In this document: positions 15,940-24,729 of the stretch, in pieces
Numbering within the stretch: the stretch's first letter is position 1
Layout: each line of letters opens with the position of its first letter
Origin: an uncultured bacterium
Lineage (GTDB): Bacteria; Cyanobacteriota; Vampirovibrionia; Gastranaerophilales; Gastranaerophilaceae
Direction: 5' to 3'
NCBI GenBank assembly: GCA_948684385.1
Contig: CAPQCU010000001.1
Coordinates: forward strand, 62,001 to 126,000
DNA: 64,000 nucleotides
Made by a program: the position numbers and the translations under genes
The notes under the pieces: generated by a model
What the model saw: the letters and a program-made list of their open reading frames with translations, nothing else
Told to the model about the DNA's origin: nothing
Databases searched by the model: none

Positions 15940-16830
15940 TTATTTTCTTTCTGTCCTATCAGCAAGAAATGTCGAAATCAAAGGGATTAATGTATAATAC
16001 ACAACTGCAAGTAATAAAATCGGTTTCGCAATCTTTATTCCCTCAATTTGCTTTTCTAAATTTGCCTGACCATTATTTGCTTTTTTGAACTTCTCGATAA
16101 ACCTCTCCGTCGGTTTCTGAGTCCAACTATCCAAAATATATCCACAGCCGATACTCAAACCGGTCGAAATACCTGCGTTATAAGCAAGAGGTTTCTTCCT
16201 GTCTTCTTCTACTTTTTTACTGTGTAAAATCTGACGTATAAATGTTACTGTTGTCAAAATATCCATCCCTGCAAACATGTGCATCGGGAAGTTTGAATTC
16301 TTATGCTCTTCGGAGAACTTTTGAAACTTTTTATTATCAAGAACTTTGCCAATACTGCGCGCAAGCCTGTCTTTTCCGCGAAAAGTCAAGCTCCCGTCTT
16401 TTTTCGGAAATAATCCGTCCATAACATAAGGAAGTCCTGCTGCTGTTAAAATCGCCTTTGGAATCGCAATCGCAGCGCCAAGCCCGAGTTTAAACATCTG
16501 GGTCGCAAATGTGTAAGATTTCTTATCATAAGCGTTCACAGATTTAAAATATTTTTGCGGGTTTTTATCAATCTTTTTCATTGCAAACATCAAAGGTAAA
16601 GATAAACCTAATGTCATCAAAAACCCTACCCCGCTTGAAGAAATCGACTTTGCACAGGCGATTTTTTTATTCTGTTTATCTGTATCGGGAGTTAAAAGAA
16701 TTACTGCAGGGCGAAGTGTTGCAGAAAGCGCAAACGTAGTTGATGCAGCAAAAAGCGCTCCGTTTTTTGCTGCAAACTCTAATCCCTTTTTTAATACTTT
16801 GTTGTTGTAAAATCCTGAATTTACTTTCAT
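15940..16830 (-). CDS. Hypothetical membrane protein
   Basis: 296 residues with four or more hydrophobic segments: about 18-45, 60-82, 110-135 and near the C-terminus (PILLLAVVYYTLIPLIS). Between them are basic, lysine-rich loops. It begins MKVNSGFYNNK. No transport or catalytic motif is seen. It is divergent from pnuC, with 24 nt between the two start codons. It has the style of lineage-restricted Gastranaerophilales proteins, which is my inference. Confidence 0.7.
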   Translation of the reverse strand: MKVNSGFYNNKVLKKGLEFAAKNGALFAASTTFALSATLRPAVILLTPDTDKQNKKIACAKSISSSGVGFLMTLGLSLPLMFAMKKIDKNPQKYFKSVNAYDKKSYTFATQMFKLGLGAAIAIPKAILTAAGLPYVMDGLFPKKDGSLTFRGKDRLARSIGKVLDNKKFQKFSEEHKNSNFPMHMFAGMDILTTVTFIRQILHSKKVEEDRKKPLAYNAGISTGLSIGCGYILDSWTQKPTERFIEKFKKANNGQANLEKQIEGIKIAKPILLLAVVYYTLIPLISTFLADRTERK

Positions 16831-16842
16831 TTATGTTTATTA

Positions 16843-16848
16843 GATAAC
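16843..16848 (+). promoter_or_regulatory. Possible -10 of leaderless pnuC
   Basis: GATAAC ends 6 nt before ATG 16855, without a Shine-Dalgarno. Weaker match to the consensus than the others in the set. Confidence 0.3.
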
Positions 16849-16854
16849 ATAAAT

Positions 16855-17517
16855 ATGAGGATTATTAAACCAAATTTCGAATTAACCGGTCTTTTTACTT
16901 TATACATAATTCTTTTTGTAAACGCATTTTTGCTAAAAGACCATCCTGCAGCGCTTGTCTCTGCGTTTTTTGGAATAACTTACACTTTTCTTGCAGGAAA
17001 AGGCAATCCAATCTGCTACCTTTTCGGAGTGACAGGCTCGGGATTTTACTGCTGGCTGGCGTTCCATAACGCGCTCTGGGGAAATTTGCTTCTTTATGCA
17101 GGATATTATATCCCGATGCAAATTTTAGGTTTCTTCAAATGGAATTCTCATCTGAAAGATAACAAAAACGAAATCATAAAAATCTCATTGAATAGAAAAG
17201 AAAGAGCCATAATAAGCGTAATAACCTTAGTCCTCAGCGCTTTTGCAGTTGTCATTCTGCATTTATTACACGACCAAAACCCTGTTATTGACGGGATTAC
17301 AACTGTATTTTCGATTGCCGGAATGTATTTGACTGTAAGGCGTGCAATTGAACAATGGATTGTCTGGATGGTTGTAAACGGACTATCTGCTTTTATGTGG
17401 GCTTCAATCGCACTAAACGGTGAAAAAGTCTATTCTACAGTAATCATGTGGAGCGCATATTTCATTTTAGCAATCTATTTCTATAAAAGCTGGAAAAAAG
17501 AAATTTCACTTTCTTAA
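16855..17517 (+). CDS. pnuC: PnuC-family nicotinamide riboside transporter
   Basis: 220 residues and about seven membrane helices. PnuC proteins import nicotinamide riboside or a related vitamin by facilitated diffusion. The family pattern GYYIPMQILGFFKWNSH (about 83-99) and the later W-rich repeat RRAIEQWIVWMVVNGLSAFMW (about 161-181) are present. The specific vitamin is inferred. The divergent gap of 24 nt leaves no room for a riboswitch. The 3' end overlaps the convergent photolyase remnant by 12 nt. Confidence 0.87.
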   Translation: MRIIKPNFELTGLFTLYIILFVNAFLLKDHPAALVSAFFGITYTFLAGKGNPICYLFGVTGSGFYCWLAFHNALWGNLLLYAGYYIPMQILGFFKWNSHLKDNKNEIIKISLNRKERAIISVITLVLSAFAVVILHLLHDQNPVIDGITTVFSIAGMYLTVRRAIEQWIVWMVVNGLSAFMWASIALNGEKVYSTVIMWSAYFILAIYFYKSWKKEISLS

Positions 17518-18306
17518 AGTCATCCTCCTGATTTTTCCTGTCACCGGCCAGTCTCTAAACGCCCTGTCATGAAGCCCTCCGATTGACCAGAGAATACCGG
17601 CATAACCGTTTGCAGACGGAGCATCATAAGCGTATTTATCATTCAAATAAATTGCCGTCTCCAGAGCATCTTTTTGAGGATTGTTTTTAAGCTCTGCATA
17701 AAAATCCAGCTTATTTTTTATAAAATCTTCAAGAACATAATCCGCTTCAACTTTCTGTAAGTTAATATTGTCAAACTCTGTCAGGAAAGAATAAATACTA
17801 TAATAAATTTTTCGCCTCAAAGTCGCTGCACCATACTCCTGTTTATCAGAAACAAATCGTGCCGGAATAATGTTATGACTGTCAACTTCATAGATTTTAA
17901 AAGGTAAATTTTTAAGATAACTTCTATCTAAAATCGGGTTGAAATCAATAACAAGAAGCGCCGTTTTGATTTTTAGAATATCATCTCTTTCAATGATTTC
18001 AAAATCTAAATCCGTTTTTATTTGTTCAATCTGTGAGTTTAGAAAATCCTGTTTCGGCTTATATTCACAGCGTATCTGAGGGCAAATTATTTTCAAAGGA
18101 AGACCAAGTTCTTTTGATTTGGCGAGTGCAAACTGCAGCGCAAAATTATCTTTAACTCTTATTTCTCTTTCGCAAAGATACACAACATAACCGTCTCTAA
18201 GCAGCCTGTTATTAAAATCAAAAACTCTGAGCGGGTTTACGCTTTTTTCGACTTCAAACTTTTCAGGAATATATTGGAGCAGCGTATTTCTGATAATTCG
18301 AGACAT
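17506..18306 (-). CDS. Class II photolyase with a large internal deletion
   Basis: 266 residues against about 450 for the family. Residues 1-190 match the N-terminal antenna-like domain (DGYVVYLCEREIRVKDNFALQFALA; VIDFNPI; YEVDSHNIIPARFVSDKQEYGA). The match continues to FIKNKLDFYAELKNNPQK, then jumps directly to ALETAIYLNDKYAYDAPSANGYAGILWSIGGLHDRAF and VTGKIRRM. About 160-180 residues, including the LSPYLHFGQ region and most of the FAD pocket and electron-transfer tryptophans, are absent, and the C-terminus is cut short. The frame is intact. It probably cannot repair cyclobutane dimers; it may be a decaying gene or a repurposed protein. Confidence 0.8.
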   Translation of the reverse strand: MSRIIRNTLLQYIPEKFEVEKSVNPLRVFDFNNRLLRDGYVVYLCEREIRVKDNFALQFALAKSKELGLPLKIICPQIRCEYKPKQDFLNSQIEQIKTDLDFEIIERDDILKIKTALLVIDFNPILDRSYLKNLPFKIYEVDSHNIIPARFVSDKQEYGAATLRRKIYYSIYSFLTEFDNINLQKVEADYVLEDFIKNKLDFYAELKNNPQKDALETAIYLNDKYAYDAPSANGYAGILWSIGGLHDRAFRDWPVTGKIRRMTLRK

Positions 18307-18352
18307 TTTCTTATCTTATAAAATGCTTTTAAATAAAACATCCGCCGGCTAA

Positions 18353-18904
18353 TTAATGATATTTATTATACAAAAGTTTTAAATCCTGATTAGTTAAGTA
18401 CTGCATCGTTTCTAAATCATAAGGATACATAATACTTCCGGCACTTTGAGAATGTCCTAACCCGATTGCATGCCCTGCTTCGTGAAGCATAACGCCGTAG
18501 ATATTATCTTTAGGACGGTCAACCATCTGGCGGACATACTGCCTGCCGACATACTCACGTTTGTATTGCTTTGTACCTATTGTCACATAAGCTTTGTAAT
18601 ACTGACCGGCGCGGGTCATCATCTCCGTACAACCTACAGCATTAACATCATTACAATTTGCTACAAAATCCACAAACTCAACCTCAATGTTTGCATTACT
18701 CGGCCCCGGAACAAATTTAAAACGCACAACACCGCCGGACTTTGCTTCCCATGTTTCAAATGCCTGTTTCATCAGGGCGCTGTAGTTCCCGTACTGAGGA
18801 ATATATACATAAATAGGCTGACCAACCCAGCGTGGTTTTTCCGCAGAAAAACAGCCGAGGGTAATTGCAAATAACATTAAAAATGTCAATAAAAATCTTT
18901 TCAT
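18353..18904 (-). CDS. Secreted matrixin-like zinc metalloprotease
   Basis: 183 residues with a signal peptide (1-20, ending CFSA). The metzincin zinc site HEAGHAIGLGH is at about 141-151, followed by the Met-turn SIMYP near 157. The N-terminal half has the usual strand pattern of M10A peptidases. It is only a catalytic domain, without a propeptide cysteine switch that I can see. It may act on surface or host proteins (inference). A TATAAT box lies 8 nt before the ATG. Confidence 0.87.
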   Translation of the reverse strand: MKRFLLTFLMLFAITLGCFSAEKPRWVGQPIYVYIPQYGNYSALMKQAFETWEAKSGGVVRFKFVPGPSNANIEVEFVDFVANCNDVNAVGCTEMMTRAGQYYKAYVTIGTKQYKREYVGRQYVRQMVDRPKDNIYGVMLHEAGHAIGLGHSQSAGSIMYPYDLETMQYLTNQDLKLLYNKYH

Positions 18905-18909
18905 ATAGC

Positions 18910-20139
18910 TTAATTATAACATTTTTTTAGAATAAGTGAAGTATTAATCCCGCCAAAAGCAAAATTGTTCGTCATAATATACCCGCACTCGAAATTTCTG
19001 CCCTCATCTTTTATATAATCAAGCTTTCCGCAGTTTTCATCAACTTCTCTTAAATTCAAAGTCGGAGGATACCAGTTATTATTAAGCATTTCTACAGATA
19101 AAATTGCTTCTATTGCACCGCAGGCACCAAGCGTATGTCCTGTATAACTCTTTATCGAACTTACCGGAACTTCACGTTTAAAAACTTCTTCTGTTGCCAG
19201 AGTTTCAGCAATATCTCCGTTAAGCGTTCCCGTTCCATGGGCATTAACATACCCGATTTCACCGGCAGAAATCCCTGCGTCATTAAGTGATTGGCGCATA
19301 ACTTCCGCCATCATATCTTTATTCGGGTTTGTAATATGTGTCCCGTCAGTATTGGTTGCAAACCCTGCTATCTCGGCATAAATTTTCGCCCCGCGCGCTT
19401 TCGCGCGCTCGTATTCTTCCAGCACAAGCGTTCCCGCTCCTTCTCCAATCACAAGCCCGTCACGTTTCCTGTCAAACGGTGAAGGAGTTAGCTTAGGGGT
19501 TTCATTCTTACTGCTGGTGGCATAAAGCGTATCAAATATGCCGACCTGAGTCGGGTGAATTTCTTCCGCTCCGCCAGCAATCATAACGTCCTGATATCCG
19601 TCTCTGATTGCTTCATACGCATAACCTATTCCCATTGAACCGGATGTGCAGGCAGTAGAAGTCGGTATTAAACGCCCGTGTGTTTTGAGATAAAGAGAAA
19701 TATTTACAGCTGCGGTTTGAGGCATCATTTTTATATAAGAGCCGGAATTCAAAAGCTTCACCTCTTTATCAATACACATTGCATAAAAATCCATAATAGC
19801 TTCCAGAGAACCGGAAGAAGAACCGTAGCTTACACCTGTTCTGCCGTTTGTAATCACGCTGTCTCCAAGCAACCCCGCGTCTTTAAGCGCATCTTCTGCT
19901 GTTACCGTTGCCATGAGAGAAACCTCTCCCATCGTTCTGCGAACTTTGCGGTTAAAATGTTCAGGGACTTCAAATCCTTTCACAAAAGCAGCAAGAGAAG
20001 TATTTAAACGTTCATACTCATCAAGTTTTTCCCAGTGCTCAATACAGTTTTCGTATTTTTTAAGCCTTTCAAACGCACTTGAAACAGTAGAACCGAGCGG
20101 CGAAGCTATTCCCATGCCGGTAATTACAACTCTTCTCAC
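18910..20139 (-). CDS. Beta-ketoacyl-ACP synthase (FabF/ApeR-like)
   Basis: 409 residues, full-length KAS II fold. The active-site Cys is in STACTSGSMG (about 162-171); the two His are in NAHGTGTLNGD and SYTGHTLGACG. It is the last gene of a four-gene operon (KS, dehydratase, ketoreductase, KS) in the same order as apeO-apeP-apeQ-apeR of aryl-polyene clusters. Its start overlaps the reductase stop by 4 nt. A primary fatty-acid FabF is the alternative, but the order and the divergent chain-length-factor-like gene favour the polyene-type role. Confidence 0.85.
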   Translation of the reverse strand: MRRVVITGMGIASPLGSTVSSAFERLKKYENCIEHWEKLDEYERLNTSLAAFVKGFEVPEHFNRKVRRTMGEVSLMATVTAEDALKDAGLLGDSVITNGRTGVSYGSSSGSLEAIMDFYAMCIDKEVKLLNSGSYIKMMPQTAAVNISLYLKTHGRLIPTSTACTSGSMGIGYAYEAIRDGYQDVMIAGGAEEIHPTQVGIFDTLYATSSKNETPKLTPSPFDRKRDGLVIGEGAGTLVLEEYERAKARGAKIYAEIAGFATNTDGTHITNPNKDMMAEVMRQSLNDAGISAGEIGYVNAHGTGTLNGDIAETLATEEVFKREVPVSSIKSYTGHTLGACGAIEAILSVEMLNNNWYPPTLNLREVDENCGKLDYIKDEGRNFECGYIMTNNFAFGGINTSLILKKCYN

Positions 20140-20861
20140 AGATACAGCCCTCCGTTTACTCCAATCACCTGTCCTGTAATATATCCGGCGTCTTCACTCA
20201 TCAGGTAATTCACAAGGCTTGCAACTTCTCTTGCGCTTCCCATACGCTTCATCGGAACCTGTTTAACCGCTTCTTCCGGAAGCTCGTCTGTCATATCGGT
20301 CTCAATAATCCCTGGAGCAATGCAGTTTACAGTAATCTTACGTTTTGCAACTTCCTGACTCAAAGCTTTGGCAGCCCCGATTAATCCGGCTTTAGAAGCG
20401 CTGTAGTTTACCTGACCTCTGTTTCCGCACTGACCCGAGATAGAAGACATTACAACAATTCTTCCTTTGCGCTGTTGAATAAACGGCATAATAAGCGGTT
20501 TTAAGACGTTATAAAATCCGTCCAGATTTGTAGTCAGAACATCATCCCATTCAGCATCTTCCATCGCAGGGAACGGGTTGTCTTTTGCTATTCCGGCATT
20601 TAAAACAACCCCGTAATACATTCCGTTCTTTTCAATATCTTCTGATAAAACGCTGAAACACTCAGCACGATTGCTTATATCAAAAGCCAGAGCCCTTGTT
20701 TGAACTCCCGTCTGCTCAAGTTCATTTTTTAAATCATCGAGCCTTTTTGCATCACGTGAACAATGCAAAACAATATTATATCCGTTTTGAGCGAGATACA
20801 AAGCTGTTTCACGCCCGATTCCTCTGCTCGCACCTGTTACAAGAACCCATTTATTTTCCAT
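20136..20861 (-). CDS. 3-oxoacyl-ACP reductase (FabG/ApeQ-like)
   Basis: 241 residues, short-chain dehydrogenase. The NADP motif GASRGIGRETA is at about 10-20, the catalytic Ser in MSSISGQCG, and YSASK at about 151-155. It reduces the ketoacyl-ACP made by the neighbouring synthases. It overlaps the dehydratase by 11 nt upstream and the second synthase by 4 nt downstream. Confidence 0.88.
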   Translation of the reverse strand: MENKWVLVTGASRGIGRETALYLAQNGYNIVLHCSRDAKRLDDLKNELEQTGVQTRALAFDISNRAECFSVLSEDIEKNGMYYGVVLNAGIAKDNPFPAMEDAEWDDVLTTNLDGFYNVLKPLIMPFIQQRKGRIVVMSSISGQCGNRGQVNYSASKAGLIGAAKALSQEVAKRKITVNCIAPGIIETDMTDELPEEAVKQVPMKRMGSAREVASLVNYLMSEDAGYITGQVIGVNGGLYL

Positions 20862-21294
20862 TTAAAAGCTCCATTACATTATCACTCTGATACGCATTAA
20901 TCGTCGCACTTGCGATTTCTTCTCCACAGGTATCATATATTAAACAATCAAATACGACAATTTCGTTATCGGTAAAAACTTCACGCACAGTAACTTTGTA
21001 CTCCTCACCTTCTTTAAAATACTCAACTTTATTATTATAAAGCCTTGTGCCTAAAAGAAGTCCGGGCTTTGGTTCACAGCATTGATTTTTAAAATAAGCA
21101 TAGCACCCTATTGTCTGTGCCATAAACTCAATACCTGCAAGAGTATTTATCCCGTCTTTTGTGTAAAAAAGTTTCTCAGGATAAACTCTGAACAACGATG
21201 ACAAAGTGCAATTTTCAATATCAACCTCTAAAATATCATCAAGCAGTAGCATCGGCGGTTTATGCGGAAGTATTTTTGTTAAATCAAAACTCAT
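20851..21294 (-). CDS. Hotdog 3-hydroxyacyl-ACP dehydratase (ApeP-like)
   Basis: 147 residues from ATG 21294, which has GGAGG just upstream; a longer frame start inside the synthase gene is rejected. HKPPMLLLDDI (about 11-21) and GIEFMAQTIG (about 55-64) are typical of FabZ/FabA-like hotdog dehydratases of the ApeP group. It overlaps the first synthase by 11 nt. It would remove water from 3-hydroxyacyl-ACP to give the conjugated product. Confidence 0.8.
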   Translation of the reverse strand: MSFDLTKILPHKPPMLLLDDILEVDIENCTLSSLFRVYPEKLFYTKDGINTLAGIEFMAQTIGCYAYFKNQCCEPKPGLLLGTRLYNNKVEYFKEGEEYKVTVREVFTDNEIVVFDCLIYDTCGEEIASATINAYQSDNVMELLNGK

Positions 21295-22345
21295 CTTCCC
21301 TCCGCAACACAATAGCACAATTTGTACCTCCAAATCCAAATGAAGTTGAAAGACAAGTACTTACTTTTCGCTCTGTTGTTTTATCAGCAAGCCAGATTTT
21401 CGGAAGCGTTTCATCATACTCTCCATCAAAAATATGCGGATAAACTTTACCTTCTTCGCTTTCTAAAAGCTTACAGCAAAGCGCGATTTCAATACTCGCA
21501 GCCGCTCCGAGGCAATGTCCGGTGAGCGGTTTTATCGAGCTTGCCGGAACTTTATTTCCAAATACATTAAATATTGCACGCGCTTCCATTAAATCATTAG
21601 CCTGCGTTCCTGTGCCATGAAGGTTAATATAATCAACTTCCTCAGGATTTATATCTCCAAGAGCAAGCCTTATCGCGCTTTCTGCCTCAACAGCATCAGG
21701 GTCGGGAGTTGTTGAATGGTAAAAGTCTGTCGTCTCACCAATTTCCGAAACTCTTATTCTGCCTCCATCCTTTTTGACAATAAAAGCCGCAGCACCTTCT
21801 CCGATATTTATTCCTTTTCTGTTCTTACTAAAAGGAAGCGAGCGTTCTTTTGACAGGATTTCAAGCGAATCAAACCCGAATAAAGGAACTTTTGAAATCG
21901 GGTCAACTCCTGCAACTATCACTGTTTCACATTGATTTGTATCCAGTAATTTTCTTGCAATAGCAAAAGCCTTGATTCCGGAAGAGCAAGCCGTCGAAAC
22001 AGAAGCATAATAATTCTTAAACCCGAAATACTTATGCAAAAACTCAGCAGGGTTTCCTATCTGAAAATGTTTAGGATTTTTGCTTATTTCATACTCTTCG
22101 ACACCTGAGTTTGTTGTTGCAACGACAATACCGGTTCTCTCTCTATCGAGTTCTTCAACTTTTAAAGGTTTTAAGACCTCCAGAAGAAGCTTATTACATC
22201 TCAAATCATAATCTCTGTCTTTTATTTCCGGCAGCTCAAAATCAACACAAAAAGTATCTTCACATTCGCCATTCAGAGCTTTCCGGAAGATTTCTTCGAT
22301 ATTACGACCAAGATTACAAATTGCATTGTATTTTATGATATTCAT
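21284..22345 (-). CDS. Beta-ketoacyl synthase (ApeO-like), first gene of the operon
   Basis: 353 residues, shorter than typical KAS proteins (about 400). The active-site Cys is in STACSSGIKAF, the His residues in NLHGTGTQAND and LTGHCLGAAAS. The N-terminal region is compressed. It starts the operon and its start codon is 18 nt from that of the divergent chain-length-factor-like gene. All catalytic residues are visible, so it should be active. Confidence 0.83.
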   Translation of the reverse strand: MNIIKYNAICNLGRNIEEIFRKALNGECEDTFCVDFELPEIKDRDYDLRCNKLLLEVLKPLKVEELDRERTGIVVATTNSGVEEYEISKNPKHFQIGNPAEFLHKYFGFKNYYASVSTACSSGIKAFAIARKLLDTNQCETVIVAGVDPISKVPLFGFDSLEILSKERSLPFSKNRKGINIGEGAAAFIVKKDGGRIRVSEIGETTDFYHSTTPDPDAVEAESAIRLALGDINPEEVDYINLHGTGTQANDLMEARAIFNVFGNKVPASSIKPLTGHCLGAAASIEIALCCKLLESEEGKVYPHIFDGEYDETLPKIWLADKTTERKVSTCLSTSFGFGGTNCAIVLRREDEF

Positions 22346-22351
22346 TTATTG

Positions 22352-22357
22352 TATAAT
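22352..22357 (+). promoter_or_regulatory. -10 of a leaderless promoter
   Basis: TATAAT ends 6 nt before ATG 22364; no Shine-Dalgarno is present. It lies within the 18-nt gap between divergent genes. Confidence 0.5.
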
Positions 22358-22363
22358 TTTAGC

Positions 22364-22816
22364 ATGAAAGTTTTAAAATCTGCCAGTATAAATTCCGAAA
22401 ACGGAATTGACATTTCTTTTGTGCCTCCTCTAATTAGAAGAAAATTAAGCCTTCTTGATAAAGTAGTCTTAACAACTCTTGTTCAGGTATTTGACGAAAA
22501 TGTAGAAGAAATTATTTTTTCTTCAGAATATGGCGAGTTTTCAAGACTTGATACAATAATTAAACAATATCAGGAGCTAAATGAAGTTTCACCTGCTCAG
22601 TTTTCCGCATCAGTGCATAATTATCCGGTAAGTTTCTTTACTCTTTATAAAAAACTAAATATTCCTTACTATGCAATTTCAGCAGGTTCAAACTCACTCG
22701 AAGCAGCAAAAGCTATTGCAACAAAAGAAACGGTACTTGTTTATGCAGATGTTTATGACGGAATAAAAAGTATTGCATATCGCTTATCTCCCGATGGAAA
22801 TAATTTTTGGACGTAG
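22364..22816 (+). CDS. Ketosynthase N-terminal-domain protein (chain-length-factor-like)
   Basis: 150 residues. PPLIRRKLSLLDKVVL, FSSEYGEFSRLD, SPAQFSASVHN and AGSNSLEAAKA are the successive motifs of the Ketoacyl-synt_2 family, which includes ApeC of aryl-polyene clusters. It lacks the KS catalytic cysteine and is shorter than ApeC (about 240). It is divergent from the operon 18910-22345, which supports a joint role. I chose ATG 22364; an in-frame TTG 15 nt earlier lies in the promoter. Confidence 0.72.
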   Translation: MKVLKSASINSENGIDISFVPPLIRRKLSLLDKVVLTTLVQVFDENVEEIIFSSEYGEFSRLDTIIKQYQELNEVSPAQFSASVHNYPVSFFTLYKKLNIPYYAISAGSNSLEAAKAIATKETVLVYADVYDGIKSIAYRLSPDGNNFWT

Positions 22817-22822
22817 TATAAT
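22817..22822 (+). promoter_or_regulatory. -10 of a leaderless promoter
   Basis: TATAAT ends 6 nt before ATG 22829, with no Shine-Dalgarno. Confidence 0.5.
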
Positions 22823-22828
22823 GCTTTT

Positions 22829-23698
22829 ATGGGGATTAGAAGAGCTGTAATACTATTTTTAACTTTTATATGTATAAATTGCCCTTGTTTTGCAATAAAA
22901 ATCGGGCTTCAAACTCAGGTTGGCAAAACTTTTATCGGCTCTTCGACAAAAGCTCAGATAATTAATTGCGATACAAACAAGCTGATTTTTGAGATGGAAA
23001 AAATGAAAGGGTACGAAATGAAACCGTACCGCGGCGTTATCGCAATTAAAGTTGACGGCAAATGGAACAAAATGAGCACTTCTAAAATAATCATTAAGCC
23101 TGAAACAAACGGATTTATCAGCGTCAAAAGGAAATGGTACCGCGGTCAGTTTAAGATAGTAAACGACGGAATGGGACTTACAGTCATCAACGACATTCCT
23201 TTAGAAAAATACCTTAGAGGCGTTGTACCTTCAGAAATGCCTTCAAGCTGGGAGCACGAAGCCCACAAAGCGCAGGCAATTGCAGCCAGAAGCTATGCTA
23301 TTGCGAACAGAGGTAAGAGGGCAAAATACGGTTATGATTTAAAAGACACTCCGGAAGATCAGGCTTACGGTGGAGCAAGCGCTGAAAAAACAAACACAAA
23401 CGAAGCTGTAGAAGAAACCGCAGGAATTGTTCTGGTTTGTCAGGGCAAAATCGTTCCTGCATACTATTCAGCCTCAGCCGGCGGTCAAACCCGCACCGGA
23501 GGTCAGGTCTGGTCGCACGATTTGCCGTTTTTAAAATCAGTACCGTCATTTGATGACGGAATAAAAAAGAACGGACACGGAGTCGGGATGAGTCAGTACG
23601 GCGCTAATAACCTCGCAAAACGCGGTTACAATGCGTATCAGATTTTGAAATATTTTTATGCAAACACAAAGTTTGCAAGAGTAAAAGGTGAATACTAG
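22829..23698 (+). CDS. SpoIID/LytB-domain secreted protein
   Basis: 289 residues with a signal peptide (ending CFA, about residue 22). The SpoIID/LytB domain covers about 90-280, with the signature IPLEKYLRGVVPSEMPSSWEHEAHKAQAIAARSYA and the C-terminal GHGVGMSQYGANNLAKRGY. SpoIID is a lytic transglycosylase acting on stem-peptide-free glycan; relatives in non-spore-formers, including cyanobacteria, probably trim the wall or modify LytB amidase action. Leaderless promoter. A GGGGTAAATG repeat begins right after the TAG stop. Confidence 0.88.
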   Translation: MGIRRAVILFLTFICINCPCFAIKIGLQTQVGKTFIGSSTKAQIINCDTNKLIFEMEKMKGYEMKPYRGVIAIKVDGKWNKMSTSKIIIKPETNGFISVKRKWYRGQFKIVNDGMGLTVINDIPLEKYLRGVVPSEMPSSWEHEAHKAQAIAARSYAIANRGKRAKYGYDLKDTPEDQAYGGASAEKTNTNEAVEETAGIVLVCQGKIVPAYYSASAGGQTRTGGQVWSHDLPFLKSVPSFDDGIKKNGHGVGMSQYGANNLAKRGYNAYQILKYFYANTKFARVKGEY

Positions 23699-23760
23699 GG
23701 GGGGGTAAATATATTGGTTGAGATGTTTAACCCACAAACTAGCACGAATGGTATAAAAAA
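23699..23760 (+). repeat. GGGGTAAATG-family repeat, one copy
   Basis: GGGGGTAAATATATTGG, then GTTTAACCCACAAACTAGCA, then GAATGGTATAAAAAA. It begins at the base after the SpoIID stop and ends at the base before the dehydrogenase ATG, so the repeat is the whole intergenic spacer. Confidence 0.75.
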
Positions 23761-24729
23761 ATGAAAACAGCACAGGTAAAAGAAAATAAAATTGTTATAA
23801 AAGAGATGGATGATATTAAGCTTGACGGTCGCAAAGGCGCGATTGTCAAAGTTCTCGGCTGCGGGCTTTGCGGTTCGGATATTGTTAAATTTGTCCACAA
23901 AATTGTAAAAGACGGAGCCGTTCTCGGTCACGAAATTACGGCTGAAATACTTGAAATTGACTCGGATACAAAATTTAAAACCGGAGACAGGATTGTAACT
24001 TCACACCACATTCCATGCGGAGAATGCAGCTTCTGCAATCACGGAAATGTCTCTATGTGCAAACATTTTAAAGAAACCAACATCTTTCCGGGCGGATTTA
24101 GCGAGAAAGTCTTTGTATCAGAAGAACACCTTCAAAACGTAGCTTATCATATCCCTGAAAATATGACAGAAGAAGAAATCTCTTTCTACGAACCTCTTGG
24201 CTGCTGCGTTCGGGCTATTAAAAGATGCGGGCTTTTAAAAGGAGACACAGCGCTGGTTGTAGGACTTGGCTCAATCGGGCTCTTGATGGGCGAAGGCTTA
24301 AAAGCAATGGGATATAAAGTTTTTGGCTGTGATTTAATCCCTGAAAGAATTGCGCTTGCAAACAAAATGGGGATTGAAACTTTCGATTTCTCTCAGGAAG
24401 TCGACGCTGTATTTATGACTTCAGGAGCTGACAAAGCAATTGATACAGCTTTAAAAGCTGTAAGGCAGGGCGGAAAGATTCTGGTATTTTCAAGCACTCC
24501 GCTAAGTAACGGATACCCGAACAACGAGATTTACTACAAAGAGCTGACAGTTCTGGGAAGCTATTCACCTTCTCCTGCAGATTTGAAAGACTCTTACGAG
24601 CTTTTAACTTCCGGAAGAGTGAACGTAAAAGACTTAACAACCGTTTATCCGCTTGAACGGGTTCAGGAAGCGTTTGAAGATACGATGTCTAACAAGATTT
24701 TTAAAGCTTATATTAAGATTTCTGATTAA
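23761..24729 (+). CDS. Zinc-dependent medium-chain dehydrogenase
   Basis: 322 residues. The catalytic zinc ligands are in GCGLCGSD (Cys) and LGHEITAEI (His-Glu); the structural zinc site is CGECSFCNHGNVSMC. The Rossmann motif VVGLGSIGLLMGEG is near 165-178. It belongs to the sorbitol/threonine dehydrogenase branch; the substrate is not determinable. The 5' flank is the repeat, so no normal leader is present. It ends 4 nt inside the convergent peroxiredoxin. Confidence 0.88.
   Translation: MKTAQVKENKIVIKEMDDIKLDGRKGAIVKVLGCGLCGSDIVKFVHKIVKDGAVLGHEITAEILEIDSDTKFKTGDRIVTSHHIPCGECSFCNHGNVSMCKHFKETNIFPGGFSEKVFVSEEHLQNVAYHIPENMTEEEISFYEPLGCCVRAIKRCGLLKGDTALVVGLGSIGLLMGEGLKAMGYKVFGCDLIPERIALANKMGIETFDFSQEVDAVFMTSGADKAIDTALKAVRQGGKILVFSSTPLSNGYPNNEIYYKELTVLGSYSPSPADLKDSYELLTSGRVNVKDLTTVYPLERVQEAFEDTMSNKIFKAYIKISD

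Noticed and set aside
15885..15950. Another GGGGTAAATG repeat (GGGGGTAAAAG at about 15895)
   Set aside because: After the first ten bases it does not follow the consensus (no GGTAGG or CTACAAGCT).
16831..16854. NAD- or vitamin-sensing riboswitch before pnuC
   Set aside because: Only 24 nt separate the divergent start codons, too short for a known riboswitch.
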